64,000 bases of DNA from Faecalibacterium langellae (GCF_002549775.1 NZ_NMTR01000011.1:1-64000), one strand, 5' to 3'; shown: positions 1-8,590, counted from the stretch's first letter. The notes: generated by a model not told the origin, from the sequence alone. Made by a program: numbers and translations.

Positions 1-89
1 CAAACACATAAAGGTTCCTTACAAGTTTTTCGATATTGTTCAATTTTCAAGGTCCTGTGCGCCTCAGCCGTTCGGCTGACGACCTGTTT

Positions 90-118
90 ATTTTACCACC
101 GAAGTGGTTTTTTGTCAA
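90..118 (-). promoter_or_regulatory. Minus-strand promoter P2, likely of an rRNA operon
   Basis: Read on the minus strand, TTGACA (118-113) and TAAAAT (95-90) are separated by exactly 17 bases. The spacer contains a small dyad (CCACTTCGGTGG). Downstream, to the left edge, the minus strand has short direct repeats and a leader-like stretch of the kind found before 16S rRNA in Firmicutes. The rRNA assignment is inference because no rRNA is in the window. Confidence 0.6.
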
Positions 119-273
119 GTCCTTTTTTCGAAGCTTTTGAACTTTCTGAACTTGAATCATCTTGAAGTTTCTCGGCGCTAACCGGTCTTTCTTGACGCTC
201 ATTGGTTCTTTTCAAGGGCTTCGTGCTGAACTTGAAGAAGTCGTTCTTTTCGTTCAGCGCTTGGCGCTCAAGT

Positions 274-302
274 ATAATACCACACCCCGCCCCTCCTGTC
301 AA
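274..302 (-). promoter_or_regulatory. Minus-strand promoter P1, upstream partner of P2
   Basis: On the minus strand, perfect TTGACA (302-297), a 17-base spacer, then TATTAT (279-274). It lies about 185 bases upstream of a second consensus promoter facing the same way. Two consensus promoters in tandem with no ORF after them fit a stable-RNA operon reading leftward out of the window. Confidence 0.6.
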
Positions 303-310
303 CACTTTTT

Positions 311-620
311 GACAACTTTTTTCCAAGTTTTTTGCATACACCGCAAAACCACTACCTGCCATAAGGGGGAAATGCGCCGCGCCTGCTACCGCAGGCGCGG
401 CGGGCCGGGGCCCGGCTCAAAACCGTCTGCCTCTCCGTGCCATTCCGACCGATGCATTTTCCCTTATATAATGTAATATAAGGCTTTCGCCGTATAATAT
501 TTTGCGATATTACACCGCGGAAATGCATGTTCCTTGTCAAGAGGTCTTTGCTCAGATTTTATCCTGAAAATTGTCCATGAATTTTGGGCAAAGCTCCAAA
601 ACGCAAAATGTAGTGGTATT
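311..620. other. Non-coding spacer before nrdD with several dyads
   Basis: No credible gene. It holds a GC-rich dyad near 372-400 (GCCGCGCCTG / CAGGCGCGGC), an AT-rich dyad at 462-483 (CCTTATAT / ATATAAGG) and another at 492-515 (GTATAATAT / ATATTACAC, one mismatch). These could be operators or extra promoters of the stable-RNA operon or of nrdD; I cannot assign them. Confidence 0.4.
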
Positions 621-624
621 TTTC

Positions 625-652
625 TTGACTTGCCACTAGATAGTGATAGAAT
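625..652 (+). promoter_or_regulatory. nrdD promoter with an embedded palindromic operator
   Basis: TTGACT (625-630), a 16-base spacer and TAGAAT (647-652). The spacer carries CACTAGATAGTG (634-645), a dyad with CACTA/TAGTG arms. This resembles half-sites of NrdR boxes, the repressor sites placed in front of ribonucleotide reductase genes. Binding by NrdR is inference; only one such box is clear. Confidence 0.5.
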
Positions 653-688
653 AGAGCTACATTCAGTTTGTTGGATATCGTGTGCGCA

Positions 689-721
689 AACGGGTATCTC
701 TTATTGTAAGAGGTGCCCGTT
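689..721 (+). other. 5' UTR hairpin of nrdD mRNA
   Basis: Two nested complementary pairs, AACGGG (689-694) with CCCGTT (716-721) and CTCTT (698-702) with AAGAG (708-712). It sits about 13 bases before the ribosome binding site of nrdD. It could stabilise the message or tune translation. No known riboswitch class recognised. Confidence 0.4.
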
Positions 722-746
722 CACACTGTCAGTTGGAGGAGAGCTT

Positions 747-2918
747 ATGAAGATCATCAAACGCAACGGCGCAGAGGTTCCCTTTGATATTACCAAGATC
801 ATCACCGCTGTCACCAAAGCCAGCGATTCGGTGGGCGGCCAGAGCCGTCTGACCAAAGACCAGATCACCCAGATCGCAGCAGATGTCACCGACCAGTGCC
901 AGGCGCTGAACCGCGCCGTCAGCGTGGAAGAAGTGCAGGATATGGTGGAGAACCAGCTCATGGACATCAAGGCCCATGATGTTGCCCGCCACTATATCAC
1001 CTATCGTTATGTCCAGAGCCTGAAGCGCCAGACCAACACCACGGACGAGCGCATCCTGAGCCTGATCGAGTGCCAGAACGAGGAAGTCAAGCAGGAGAAC
1101 GCCAACAAGAACCCCACCGTGAACAGCGTGCAGCGCGACTACATGGCCGGCGAGATCTCCAAGGACCTGACTGCCCGCCTGCTGCTGGACCCGGAGATCG
1201 TGAAGGCCCATCAGGAAGGCCTGATCCACTTCCACGATTCCGACTACTTTGCCCAGCACATGCACAACTGCGACCTGGTGAACCTGGAGGACATGCTGCA
1301 GAACGGCACCGTGATCTCCGGCACCTATATTGAAAAGCCCCACAGCTTTTCCACCGCCTGCAACATTGCCACCCAGATCATCGCGCAGGTGGCGTCCAAC
1401 CAGTACGGCGGCCAGAGCATCAGCCTGACCCACCTGGCCCCCTTCGTGGATGTCTCCCGCAAGAAGATCGCCGCCGAGGTGGAGCTGGAGATGGAAGGCC
1501 TGAACGTCTCCACCGAGCGCAAGAAGGAGATCGTGGAGCGCCGCCTGCGCAGCGAGATCAACCGCGGCGTGCAGACCATCCAGTATCAGGTGGTCACCCT
1601 GATGACCACCAACGGCCAGGCGCCGTTCATCACCGTGTTCATGTACCTGGGCGAGGCCCGCAACGCGCAGGAGAAGGCCGACCTTGCCATCATTATTGAG
1701 GAGACCATCCGTCAGCGCTATCAGGGCGTGAAGAACGAGGCCGGTGTGTGGATCACCCCCGCCTTCCCCAAGCTGATCTATGTGCTGGAGGAGGACAACA
1801 TCCGCCCCGGCACCCCGTATTATTATCTGACCGAGCTGGCCGCCAAGTGCACCGCCAAACGCATGGTGCCCGACTACATCTCCGAAAAGAAGATGCTGGA
1901 ACTGAAGGTGGACAAAAACGGCGAGGGCCACTGCTACACCTGCATGGGCTGCCGCAGCTTCCTGACCCCTTATGTGGACCCCGAGACCGGTAAACCCAAA
2001 TACTACGGCCGCTTCAATCAGGGTGTGGTCACCATCAATCTGGTGGATGTCGCCCTGAGCTCCAAGGGCAACTTTGAGAAGTTCTGGAAGATCTTCGACG
2101 AGCGGCTGGCCCTGTGCCACCGCGCCCTGCAGGCACGCCACAAGCGTCTGCTGGGCACCCCCAGCGACGCCGCGCCCATCCTGTGGCAGTACGGCGCACT
2201 GGCCCGCCTGAAGAAGGGTGAAAAGATCGACAAACTGCTGTTCGGCGGCTACTCCACCATCAGCCTGGGCTATGCCGGCCTGTATGAGTGTGTGAAGTAT
2301 ATGACCGGCAAGAGCCACACCGACGCCGGTGCCAAGCCCTTTGCCCTGAGCGTGATGCAGCACATGAACGACAAGTGCAACGAGTGGAAGAAGGCCGAGA
2401 ACATCGACTACTCCCTCTACGGCACCCCGCTGGAATCCACCACCTACAAGTTCGCCAAGTGCCTGCAGAAGCGCTTCGGCATCGTGCCCGGCATCACCGA
2501 CAAGAACTATATCACCAACAGCTACCATGTCCACGTCTCGGAGCAGATCGACGCCTTCACCAAGCTGAAGTTCGAGTCCGACTTCCAGCGTCTGTCTCCG
2601 GGCGGTGCCATCAGCTATGTGGAAGTGCCCAACATGCAGGACAACTTGGAAGCCGTCATGAGCGTGCTGCAGTTCATCTACGACAACATCATGTATGCCG
2701 AGCTGAACACCAAGTCCGATTACTGTCAGGTGTGCGGCTACGACGGCGAGATCAAGATCGTGGAAGACGACGGCAAGCTGGTGTGGGAGTGCCCCAAGTG
2801 CGGCAACCGTGACCAGAACAAGCTGAACGTTGCCCGCCGCACCTGCGGCTACATCGGCACTCAGTTCTGGAACCAGGGCCGCACGCAGGAGATCAAGGAC
2901 CGCGTGCTGCATCTGTAA
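747..2918 (+). CDS. nrdD: Anaerobic ribonucleoside-triphosphate reductase
   Basis: Class III reductase that makes deoxyribonucleotides from NTPs without oxygen, using a glycyl radical. The 723-residue protein starts with an ATP-cone (first ~90 residues, MKIIKRNGAEVPFD). The catalytic core shows HNCDL and MGCRSFL, which carry the expected active-site cysteines. Near the C-terminus are a four-Cys zinc site (CQVCGYDG and WECPKCGN) and the glycyl-radical segment RRTCGYIG. I chose ATG 747 because GGAGGAG lies just upstream; an in-frame ATG at 534 would add 71 residues unlike the family. The activase gene nrdG follows after 171 bases, with a hairpin repeat between them. Confidence 0.97.
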   Translation: MKIIKRNGAEVPFDITKIITAVTKASDSVGGQSRLTKDQITQIAADVTDQCQALNRAVSVEEVQDMVENQLMDIKAHDVARHYITYRYVQSLKRQTNTTDERILSLIECQNEEVKQENANKNPTVNSVQRDYMAGEISKDLTARLLLDPEIVKAHQEGLIHFHDSDYFAQHMHNCDLVNLEDMLQNGTVISGTYIEKPHSFSTACNIATQIIAQVASNQYGGQSISLTHLAPFVDVSRKKIAAEVELEMEGLNVSTERKKEIVERRLRSEINRGVQTIQYQVVTLMTTNGQAPFITVFMYLGEARNAQEKADLAIIIEETIRQRYQGVKNEAGVWITPAFPKLIYVLEEDNIRPGTPYYYLTELAAKCTAKRMVPDYISEKKMLELKVDKNGEGHCYTCMGCRSFLTPYVDPETGKPKYYGRFNQGVVTINLVDVALSSKGNFEKFWKIFDERLALCHRALQARHKRLLGTPSDAAPILWQYGALARLKKGEKIDKLLFGGYSTISLGYAGLYECVKYMTGKSHTDAGAKPFALSVMQHMNDKCNEWKKAENIDYSLYGTPLESTTYKFAKCLQKRFGIVPGITDKNYITNSYHVHVSEQIDAFTKLKFESDFQRLSPGGAISYVEVPNMQDNLEAVMSVLQFIYDNIMYAELNTKSDYCQVCGYDGEIKIVEDDGKLVWECPKCGNRDQNKLNVARRTCGYIGTQFWNQGRTQEIKDRVLHL

Positions 2919-2923
2919 TTATG

Positions 2924-3047
2924 ATTTGAATGCCCTCCGCTTCGCTCTAGGCATAACAGCGGAAATATTATTTTTGATTTCACGTTTGGAGCGGCCTGCG
3001 GGCCGCTCCAAACGTATTTTCACCGGAAGGGCCGCAACGGCAAGCTT
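2924..3047 (+). repeat. Two-hairpin dispersed repeat, copy A
   Basis: Fills the nrdD-nrdG spacer. Hairpin 1 has arms ATGCC (2930-2934) and GGCAT (2950-2954) around a TCCGCTTCGCTC-like loop. A conserved stretch AGCGGAAA plus an AT-rich tract follows. Hairpin 2 pairs CGTTTGGAGCGGCC (2983-2996) with GGCCGCTCCAAACG (3001-3014), then TTTTCAC. The same architecture with different stem sequences occurs at 8211, 48242 and 59336. Confidence 0.8.
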
Positions 3048-3089
3048 CCTGTCCATTGAAAACTTATTTGCAAATTACGGGAATCACTT

Positions 3090-3647
3090 ATGAACTACGC
3101 AACCATTAAATATTACGACATCGCCAACGGCCCGGGCGTGCGCACCAGCGTGTTCGTGTCCGGCTGCCGCCACCACTGCCCGGGGTGCTTCAATGCTGTG
3201 GCATGGGACTTCGGCTACGGCCAGCCCTTTGACAAAGCCACCCGCAACGAGGTGTTTGCCTCCTGCCAGCCGGACTACATCGCCGGGCTTTCCCTGCTGG
3301 GCGGCGAACCCATGGAACCGGAGAACCAGCGGGAGCTGCTGCCCTTTGTGCGCAACTTCAAGGCCCTGTACCCGAACAAAACGGTGTGGTGCTACTCCGG
3401 CTACACCTGGGAGCAGCTCACCGGCAAAGAGCCCAGCCTTGCCCGGTGCGAAGCCACCGACGAGCTGCTCAGCCTGCTGGATGTGCTGGTGGATGGTGAG
3501 TTCGTCGAGGCCAAACACGATATCTCCCTGCGCTTCCGCGGCAGCAGCAACCAGCGTCTGCTGGATGTGAAAAAGACCCTTGCCGCCGGGCAGCCCGTGT
3601 GGTGGGAGGACGAAAAGGTGTTCGCCACCCACACGATGGACAAATAA
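3090..3647 (+). CDS. nrdG: Anaerobic ribonucleotide reductase activating protein (radical SAM)
   Basis: Radical-SAM activase that installs the glycyl radical on NrdD. The 185-residue protein carries the cluster motif in CRHHCPGCF (C-x3-C-x2-C) near residue 27, preceded by NGPGVRTSVFVSGC as in NrdG. The GGEP-like SAM motif appears as LLGGEPME. Length is normal for the family. It follows nrdD on the same strand and is probably cotranscribed, although the spacer holds a strong hairpin repeat that may lower its expression relative to nrdD. The ribosome binding site is weak (ACGGGAATC). Confidence 0.96.
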   Translation: MNYATIKYYDIANGPGVRTSVFVSGCRHHCPGCFNAVAWDFGYGQPFDKATRNEVFASCQPDYIAGLSLLGGEPMEPENQRELLPFVRNFKALYPNKTVWCYSGYTWEQLTGKEPSLARCEATDELLSLLDVLVDGEFVEAKHDISLRFRGSSNQRLLDVKKTLAAGQPVWWEDEKVFATHTMDK

Positions 3648-3724
3648 CCAAAACAGAAAGAGCGCCCAATTTTTCACGTTTCATGAAAGCACTGTGGAAA
3701 ATCGGATGCTCTTTTCTTTTGTCT

Positions 3725-5308
3725 TTATTCCCGGCTGCCCACCGCATCCTCGATGATGCGCAGGAAGGCATTGCCGTAGCGGGCGGCTTTCTTTTCGCCC
3801 ACGCCGCTGATGTTCAGCAGCTCGTCGATGCTCATAGGCTTTTTCACGGCCATCTCCCGCAGGGTGGCATCGCTGAACACCACGAAGGCCGGTACGTTCT
3901 GCTTGCCCGCCAGACGCTTGCGCTGGGCATAGAGGGCGTTCAGCAGCTTTTCGTCGAATTCGCTCAGCTCGCCTGCGGCCGCGGTCGACTTGCTGCGGCG
4001 CGGCTTTTCGGCCAGGCGGCGGGCATTGTCGGCGGCGCGGCGGCGGGAGTATTCCAGCTGCAGCTGGGCTTCCTGCTCCTCGGCCAGGCAGCAGGAGCAG
4101 TTGCCGCACTTGGCCGGGGCCGCTTCGCCGAAATACTGCAGCAGAAAGCCCCGCAGGCACTTGGGCGTGGTGGAATAAAATGTCATGTACTTGAGCCGCT
4201 CCTCGGCCTTGCGGGCGGCTTCGGCCTTCACGTCTGCGGGCAGGCCGTTGTCTGCTTCCAGCTCCTTCTCGATAAAGAACCGAATGGTGCGCACATCGGT
4301 GCCGGAGTAAAGCAGCGTGCACCGGGCGGGCTGCCCGTCGCGGCCGGCGCGGCCCGCCTCCTGATAGTAGCTCTCGAGGTCCTTCGGCATATTATAGTGG
4401 ATGACGAACCGCACGTTGGGTTTATCAATACCCATGCCAAAGGCGTTTGTGGCCACCATGATCTGCACCCGGTCGTAGAGGAAATCGTCCTGATTCTTCC
4501 GCCGGGTATCGGCGTCCAGCTTGGCGTGGTAGGCGGCGGCCCGGATCCCCCGGCTCTGCAGCAGGCGGGCCGTCTCATCCACCTGCTTTGTGGTGCTGCA
4601 GTAGACGATGCCCGCGTTGTCGCCCTCTTTGAGCACAAGGTCCAAAAGCTCCTTGGGCTTCTGGCTGGGCAGGGCCCGCCGGGTCTCGAAGTAGAGGTTG
4701 GGCCGGTCAAAGCTGGTGGTCACCTCGTAGGGCTTCTGCAAAGCCAGATGTTCCCGGATGTCGTCCCGCACATGGGCGGTGGCCGTGGCCGTGAACGCCC
4801 CCACCACCGGACGCTGGGGCAGGCTCGCCACAAAATCCCGGATGCGCAGGTAGCTGGGGCGGAAGTCCTGCCCCCACTGGCTGATGCAGTGGGCCTCGTC
4901 CACCGTCACCATGCTGATCTCCCGCTCCTGCACCAGCCGCTGGAAGCCCGGCATCTCCAGTCGTTCCGGGGCCACATAGATGATCTTGTACCAGCCCTCC
5001 CGGGCACGGTGCAGCATCAGGGCCTTCTGGTTGTCGGTGAGGCTGTTGTTCAAAAAAGCCGCCGCCACACCAGCCTGCACAAGGGCTCCCACCTGATCCT
5101 TCATCAGGCTCACCAGCGGCGACACCACGATGGTGATGCCCGGCAAAAGCAGCGCCGGCACCTGATAGCAGATGGATTTGCCCGCACCGGTGGGCATCAC
5201 GGCCAGAACATCCTGCCCGGCCAGCAGCCGCTGCACGATCTGCTCCTGCCCGGGGCGGAAGCTGTCGTAGCCAAAAACTTTTTTCAGGATGCTGTGCGGG
5301 TTTTCCAT
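3725..5308 (-). CDS. recQ: RecQ-type ATP-dependent DNA helicase lacking the winged-helix domain
   Basis: 3'-5' superfamily-2 DNA helicase of repair and recombination. The 527-residue product shows Walker A (MPTGAGKSICYQ), the DEAH box (VDEAHCISQWG), motif VI (QEAGRAGRDG) and the RecQ zinc site (KCLRGF ... KCGNCSCC). A C-terminal HRDC domain ends the protein (SEFDEKLLNALYAQRK onward). Between zinc site and HRDC there is only a charged linker of about 40 residues, so the usual ~100-residue winged helix seems absent; E. coli RecQ has 609 residues. The start at 5308 has GGAGG upstream. Convergent with nrdG. Confidence 0.93.
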   Translation of the reverse strand: MENPHSILKKVFGYDSFRPGQEQIVQRLLAGQDVLAVMPTGAGKSICYQVPALLLPGITIVVSPLVSLMKDQVGALVQAGVAAAFLNNSLTDNQKALMLHRAREGWYKIIYVAPERLEMPGFQRLVQEREISMVTVDEAHCISQWGQDFRPSYLRIRDFVASLPQRPVVGAFTATATAHVRDDIREHLALQKPYEVTTSFDRPNLYFETRRALPSQKPKELLDLVLKEGDNAGIVYCSTTKQVDETARLLQSRGIRAAAYHAKLDADTRRKNQDDFLYDRVQIMVATNAFGMGIDKPNVRFVIHYNMPKDLESYYQEAGRAGRDGQPARCTLLYSGTDVRTIRFFIEKELEADNGLPADVKAEAARKAEERLKYMTFYSTTPKCLRGFLLQYFGEAAPAKCGNCSCCLAEEQEAQLQLEYSRRRAADNARRLAEKPRRSKSTAAAGELSEFDEKLLNALYAQRKRLAGKQNVPAFVVFSDATLREMAVKKPMSIDELLNISGVGEKKAARYGNAFLRIIEDAVGSRE

Positions 5309-5463
5309 GAGTTCCTCCGTTATAATAGATGAGCGGTGCCTTCCAAACTGTACCAGTATACCACAAAAGCCGCCTTTTGCGCAGGAAAACACGCCGATTT
5401 CCGGCAAAAAGCACGAAAAGCCACGGTTAATTTTTGCAAACGATAGCTTTTCAGGCGCGAAAA

Positions 5464-5472
5464 TGCTATAAT
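5464..5472 (+). promoter_or_regulatory. Extended -10 promoter of the glycosyltransferase gene
   Basis: TGCTATAAT (5464-5472) is an extended -10 element with a perfect TATAAT hexamer. No good -35 is seen at the right distance, as is usual for this promoter type. It lies 67 bases before the start codon. Confidence 0.55.
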
Positions 5473-5538
5473 AAGGCTACATCTCTCCATCCCGGCCGAC
5501 GCTGTGCCGGACTCGAAGAAAAAGGAGCATCTTTTATT

Positions 5539-6564
5539 ATGCAGAAACTTATCACCTTTGCGGTCCCCTGCTACAACTCTGCAGCCTACATGCGCCACTG
5601 CATCGAAACGCTGCTGTCCGCAGGCGAGCAGGCCGAGATCATTCTGGTGGACGACGGTTCCGTCAAGGACGAGACCCCGGCCATCTGCGACGAATATGCC
5701 GCCAAGTACCCCACCATCGTCAAGGCCATCCATCAGGAGAACGGCGGCCACGGCGAGGGCGTCAACCAGGGCATCCGCAACGCCACCGGCCTGTACTACA
5801 AGGTGGTGGACAGTGACGACTGGCTGGACACCGATGCCCTGAAGAAGGTGCTGGCAAAGCTGACCACCCTGGTGGCCCGCGGCACCGCACCGGACCTGAT
5901 GATCTGCAACTACGTCTATGAGCATGTGGAGGACGGCACCAGCCACACCGTGCGCTACACCAACGTCTTCCCCGAGAACCGCCTGTTCAGCTGGATGCAT
6001 GTGGGCCACTTCCGCCCGGACCAGAACCTGCTGATGCACTCGGTGATGTACCGCACCGGGGTGCTGCGCCAGTGCGGCATGGTGCTGCCCAAGCACACCT
6101 TCTATGTGGACAACATCTTCGTCTATCAGCCCCTGCCCTACGTCAAGAGCATGTATTATATGGACCTGGACCTGTACCGCTACTTCATCGGCCGCGCCGA
6201 CCAGAGCGTGAACGAGAGCGTCATGGTCAAGCGTGTGGACCAGCAGCTGCGGGTCACCAAACACATGATCGCCTGCCAGGACCTGGACGCTCTGAAGGAT
6301 CAGAAGCGCCTGCGCTCCTACATGGTGCATTACCTCTCGGTGATGATGGCCATCAGCGACATCTTCCTGCTGCTGGACGGCACCGACGAGGCCAAGGCAA
6401 AGCGCACCGAGCTGTGGCAGTACCTGAAGGCCAACACCAGCACCGGCGTGTACAATGCCGTCAAGTTCAACCTGGGCGGCCTGACCAACATGAAGTTCCC
6501 CGGCAGCGATAAGGTCATCCTCGGCGCTTACCGCACCGCCCGCAAGATCTTCAAATTCAACTAA
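5539..6564 (+). CDS. Family 2 glycosyltransferase
   Basis: Transfers a sugar from a nucleotide-sugar donor, probably to a cell-surface polymer; the acceptor is unknown. The N-terminus shows the GT-A fold (ITFAVPCYNSAAYMRHCI), the ILVDDGS nucleotide-binding motif and the DSDDW metal-binding motif near residue 90. About 341 residues, a single catalytic domain with a longer C-terminal half and no clear membrane anchor. ATG 5539 is chosen because AAAGGAG lies 9 bases upstream; the longer in-frame start lacks a binding site. Monocistronic: own promoter and a strong terminator. Confidence 0.88.
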   Translation: MQKLITFAVPCYNSAAYMRHCIETLLSAGEQAEIILVDDGSVKDETPAICDEYAAKYPTIVKAIHQENGGHGEGVNQGIRNATGLYYKVVDSDDWLDTDALKKVLAKLTTLVARGTAPDLMICNYVYEHVEDGTSHTVRYTNVFPENRLFSWMHVGHFRPDQNLLMHSVMYRTGVLRQCGMVLPKHTFYVDNIFVYQPLPYVKSMYYMDLDLYRYFIGRADQSVNESVMVKRVDQQLRVTKHMIACQDLDALKDQKRLRSYMVHYLSVMMAISDIFLLLDGTDEAKAKRTELWQYLKANTSTGVYNAVKFNLGGLTNMKFPGSDKVILGAYRTARKIFKFN

Positions 6565-6598
6565 AGGGGCTCTCCGTCCTCTCCTGAATTCGCAGCCT

Positions 6599-6624
6599 GC
6601 TCTCCCGAAAGGGAGAGCTTTTTT
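6599..6624 (+). terminator. Rho-independent terminator after the glycosyltransferase
   Basis: Stem GCTCTCCC / GGGAGAGC with a GAAA loop followed by six T. Confidence 0.9.
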
Positions 6625-6740
6625 GCATTTCCCGGTTCCCCTTGCAAAAGCGCCCCCTCCCGGAGGGACCGACAAACCCGTCAGGGGTTGACTGCGCAGG
6701 TCTTTCGGCAAAATTTCTTTGCCAATTTTCCGGACAACCG

Positions 6741-6769
6741 TTGCTTTTTGCCGCTGCGGCGAGTATACT
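6741..6769 (+). promoter_or_regulatory. Promoter of the cation antiporter gene
   Basis: TTGCTT (6741-6746), 17-base spacer, TATACT (6764-6769), about 100 bases before the gene. Confidence 0.6.
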
Positions 6770-6861
6770 GGATTTGTATGCATTTTTTGTCCGGCCGCAG
6801 TGCGTTCCCCTTTCGGTTTTCCCTTTCGCGCGCGGCTTCGTTCATTTTTTGACAAGGAGGA

Positions 6862-8202
6862 ATGGGAGCCGCCTGCGGATCATGGCCGGTTCCCGCACAA
6901 CGACCCATGGAGCAAATGCTGATCTGTCTGTCCCTCGCGCTCATCGCAGGCCTGCTGATGTCCCGTCTTGCAAAGGCGGTGCACCTTCCGGCTGTCACCT
7001 CGTATCTGGTCGCCGGGCTGCTGCTGGGCCCGTTTTTTCTGGGGCGGCTGGGCCTCGGCCGCATCGGCTTCGGCTTTGACAGCCTTGCCGCTGTGGAAGG
7101 CTACGGCATCATCACCCAGGTGGCGCTGGGCTTCATCGCCTTCGTCATCGGCAACGAGTTCCGCCTGAGTGCCCTCAAGCGCATGGGCCGCCAGGCCGTC
7201 ACGGTGGGCATTGCGCAGGCCGTCATCACCACGGCGCTGGTGGACGCGGCCCTCATCGCGCTGCACTTTGCCCGCCCGGACGTCATCTCCATGGCGTCGG
7301 CCATCACGCTGGGCTCTATTGCCGCCGCTACCGCACCCGCCGCCACCCTGATGGTGGTCAAGCAGTACAAAGCTTCCGGCCCGCTGACCCACCTGCTGCT
7401 GATGGTGGTGGCCATCGACGATGCCGTGGGCCTAGTGCTGTTCTCGGCTTCCTACGGCGTGGCAAACGCGCTGGAGCAGGGCCGCATCGACCCGGTGAGC
7501 GTCATCCTCGAGCCGCTGCTGGAGATCATTCTGTCGCTGGCACTGGGCGCGGCCGCCGGTTATGTGCTGAACCTGCTGGAGGTCTACTTCCACTCCCGCT
7601 CCAAGCGCATGAGCCTTTCGGTGGCCTTCGTGCTGCTGACGGTGGGCCTTTCCATGACCGAGTTCGAGATCAATGGCACCCGCTGCGGCTTCTCGCTGCT
7701 GCTGGTCTGCATGATGACCGGCACCGTGTTCTGCAACATCTGCCCCACCTCAGAGGAACTCATGGACCGCCTGGACCGCTGGGTGTCCCCCATCAATATC
7801 CTGTTCTTCGTGCTTTCCGGTGCCGAGCTTGACCTGACCATCCTTGCAAACCCGCTGGTGCTGCTCATCGGTGTGGTGTACATCGCGGCCCGCTCGGCCG
7901 GCAAGATCAGCGGCTCCTGGCTGAGCTGCCGCGCCACCCGCTGCAGCCCGGATATCCAGAAGTGTCTGGGCATCACCCTGCTGCCGCAGGCCGGTGTGGC
8001 GCTGGGCATGGCGGCCACGGCTTCCCAGCTGTCGGACGGCCACATGGTGCGCAACGTGGTGCTGTTCTCGGTGCTGGTGTACGAGCTGGTGGGCCCCACG
8101 CTGACCAAGATGTCCCTGACTGCTGCCGGAGAAATTCGTCCCGAGGGCCGCACCAGCGCCCGCGTGGAGAACAAGCCGGAAACGCCGGTCGCAGTGGAGT
8201 AA
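6862..8202 (+). CDS. CPA2-family cation:proton antiporter membrane protein
   Basis: Integral membrane exchanger of the monovalent cation:proton antiporter-2 type (KefB/GerN-like), likely moving Na+ or K+ against H+. The 446-residue protein has about 12 hydrophobic segments, begins with the family pattern LAKAVHLPAVTSYLVAGLLLGP and has an AIDDAVGL segment with the conserved acidic residues. There is no C-terminal TrkA-N domain. Start uncertain: ATG 6862 has AAGGAGG only one base before it, which is unusually close; ATG 6907 (MEQMLICLSLAL) gives an N-terminus closer to the family but has no ribosome binding site. Confidence 0.85.
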   Translation: MGAACGSWPVPAQRPMEQMLICLSLALIAGLLMSRLAKAVHLPAVTSYLVAGLLLGPFFLGRLGLGRIGFGFDSLAAVEGYGIITQVALGFIAFVIGNEFRLSALKRMGRQAVTVGIAQAVITTALVDAALIALHFARPDVISMASAITLGSIAAATAPAATLMVVKQYKASGPLTHLLLMVVAIDDAVGLVLFSASYGVANALEQGRIDPVSVILEPLLEIILSLALGAAAGYVLNLLEVYFHSRSKRMSLSVAFVLLTVGLSMTEFEINGTRCGFSLLLVCMMTGTVFCNICPTSEELMDRLDRWVSPINILFFVLSGAELDLTILANPLVLLIGVVYIAARSAGKISGSWLSCRATRCSPDIQKCLGITLLPQAGVALGMAATASQLSDGHMVRNVVLFSVLVYELVGPTLTKMSLTAAGEIRPEGRTSARVENKPETPVAVE

Positions 8203-8210
8203 ACAACGAT

Positions 8211-8590
8211 TTAGAATTGTCTCCGCTTCGCTCTGACAATCATAGCGGAAAAATTATTTTTAATTTGCAAAAAAGAAAAGCCTGCGGGCTTTTCTTTTTT
8301 GTTTTTTCACGGGAGGAGTCGTAACGGCAAACGGCATCTGCTGCCGCTGGCTCCCTGCGGGAGCATCGCGCCAGCGGCGGATGCAGGGAGGAGCTGTTGG
8401 GGCAGCGGCCTGCAGGATGCGAGTGCCGCCCAAGGCACGAAGCAGACGCAGGGTGCCGCAACCCGTCGGCTCCAGCGCGTCGAAATCGCTGCGACCTTGC
8501 CGCGCTGAACACGCGGCATTTGCTTCGCAAACCGGTCTGCGGCTTAAAAGCCCCACTGGGGCTTTCATGCCCTCCGGGCACCGCCGTCCT
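8211..8590 (+). repeat. Two-hairpin dispersed repeat, copy B, with long tail
   Basis: Hairpin 1 has arms ATTGTC (8216-8221) and GACAAT (8235-8240), different from copy A but still fully paired. AGCGGAAA and an AT-rich tract follow, then hairpin 2 with an AAGAAAAGCC / GGCTTTTCTT stem around 8270-8300, then TTTTTTCACGGGAGG. The tail (about 8320-8590) has further hairpins; parts recur at 34650-34770 (inverted) and at 48370-48400 (a shared AAAGCCCCACTGGGGCTTT hairpin). No ORF is credible. Confidence 0.8.

Noticed and set aside
729-2912. A 727-codon open frame antisense to nrdD
   Set aside because: It mirrors the codon bias of a GC-rich real gene, has no ribosome binding site and encodes low-complexity Val/Leu/Gly/His-rich sequence.
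3656-3717. A terminator between nrdG and recQ formed by GAAAGAGC and GCTCTTTTC
   Set aside because: The loop would be over 40 bases; possible but not convincing.
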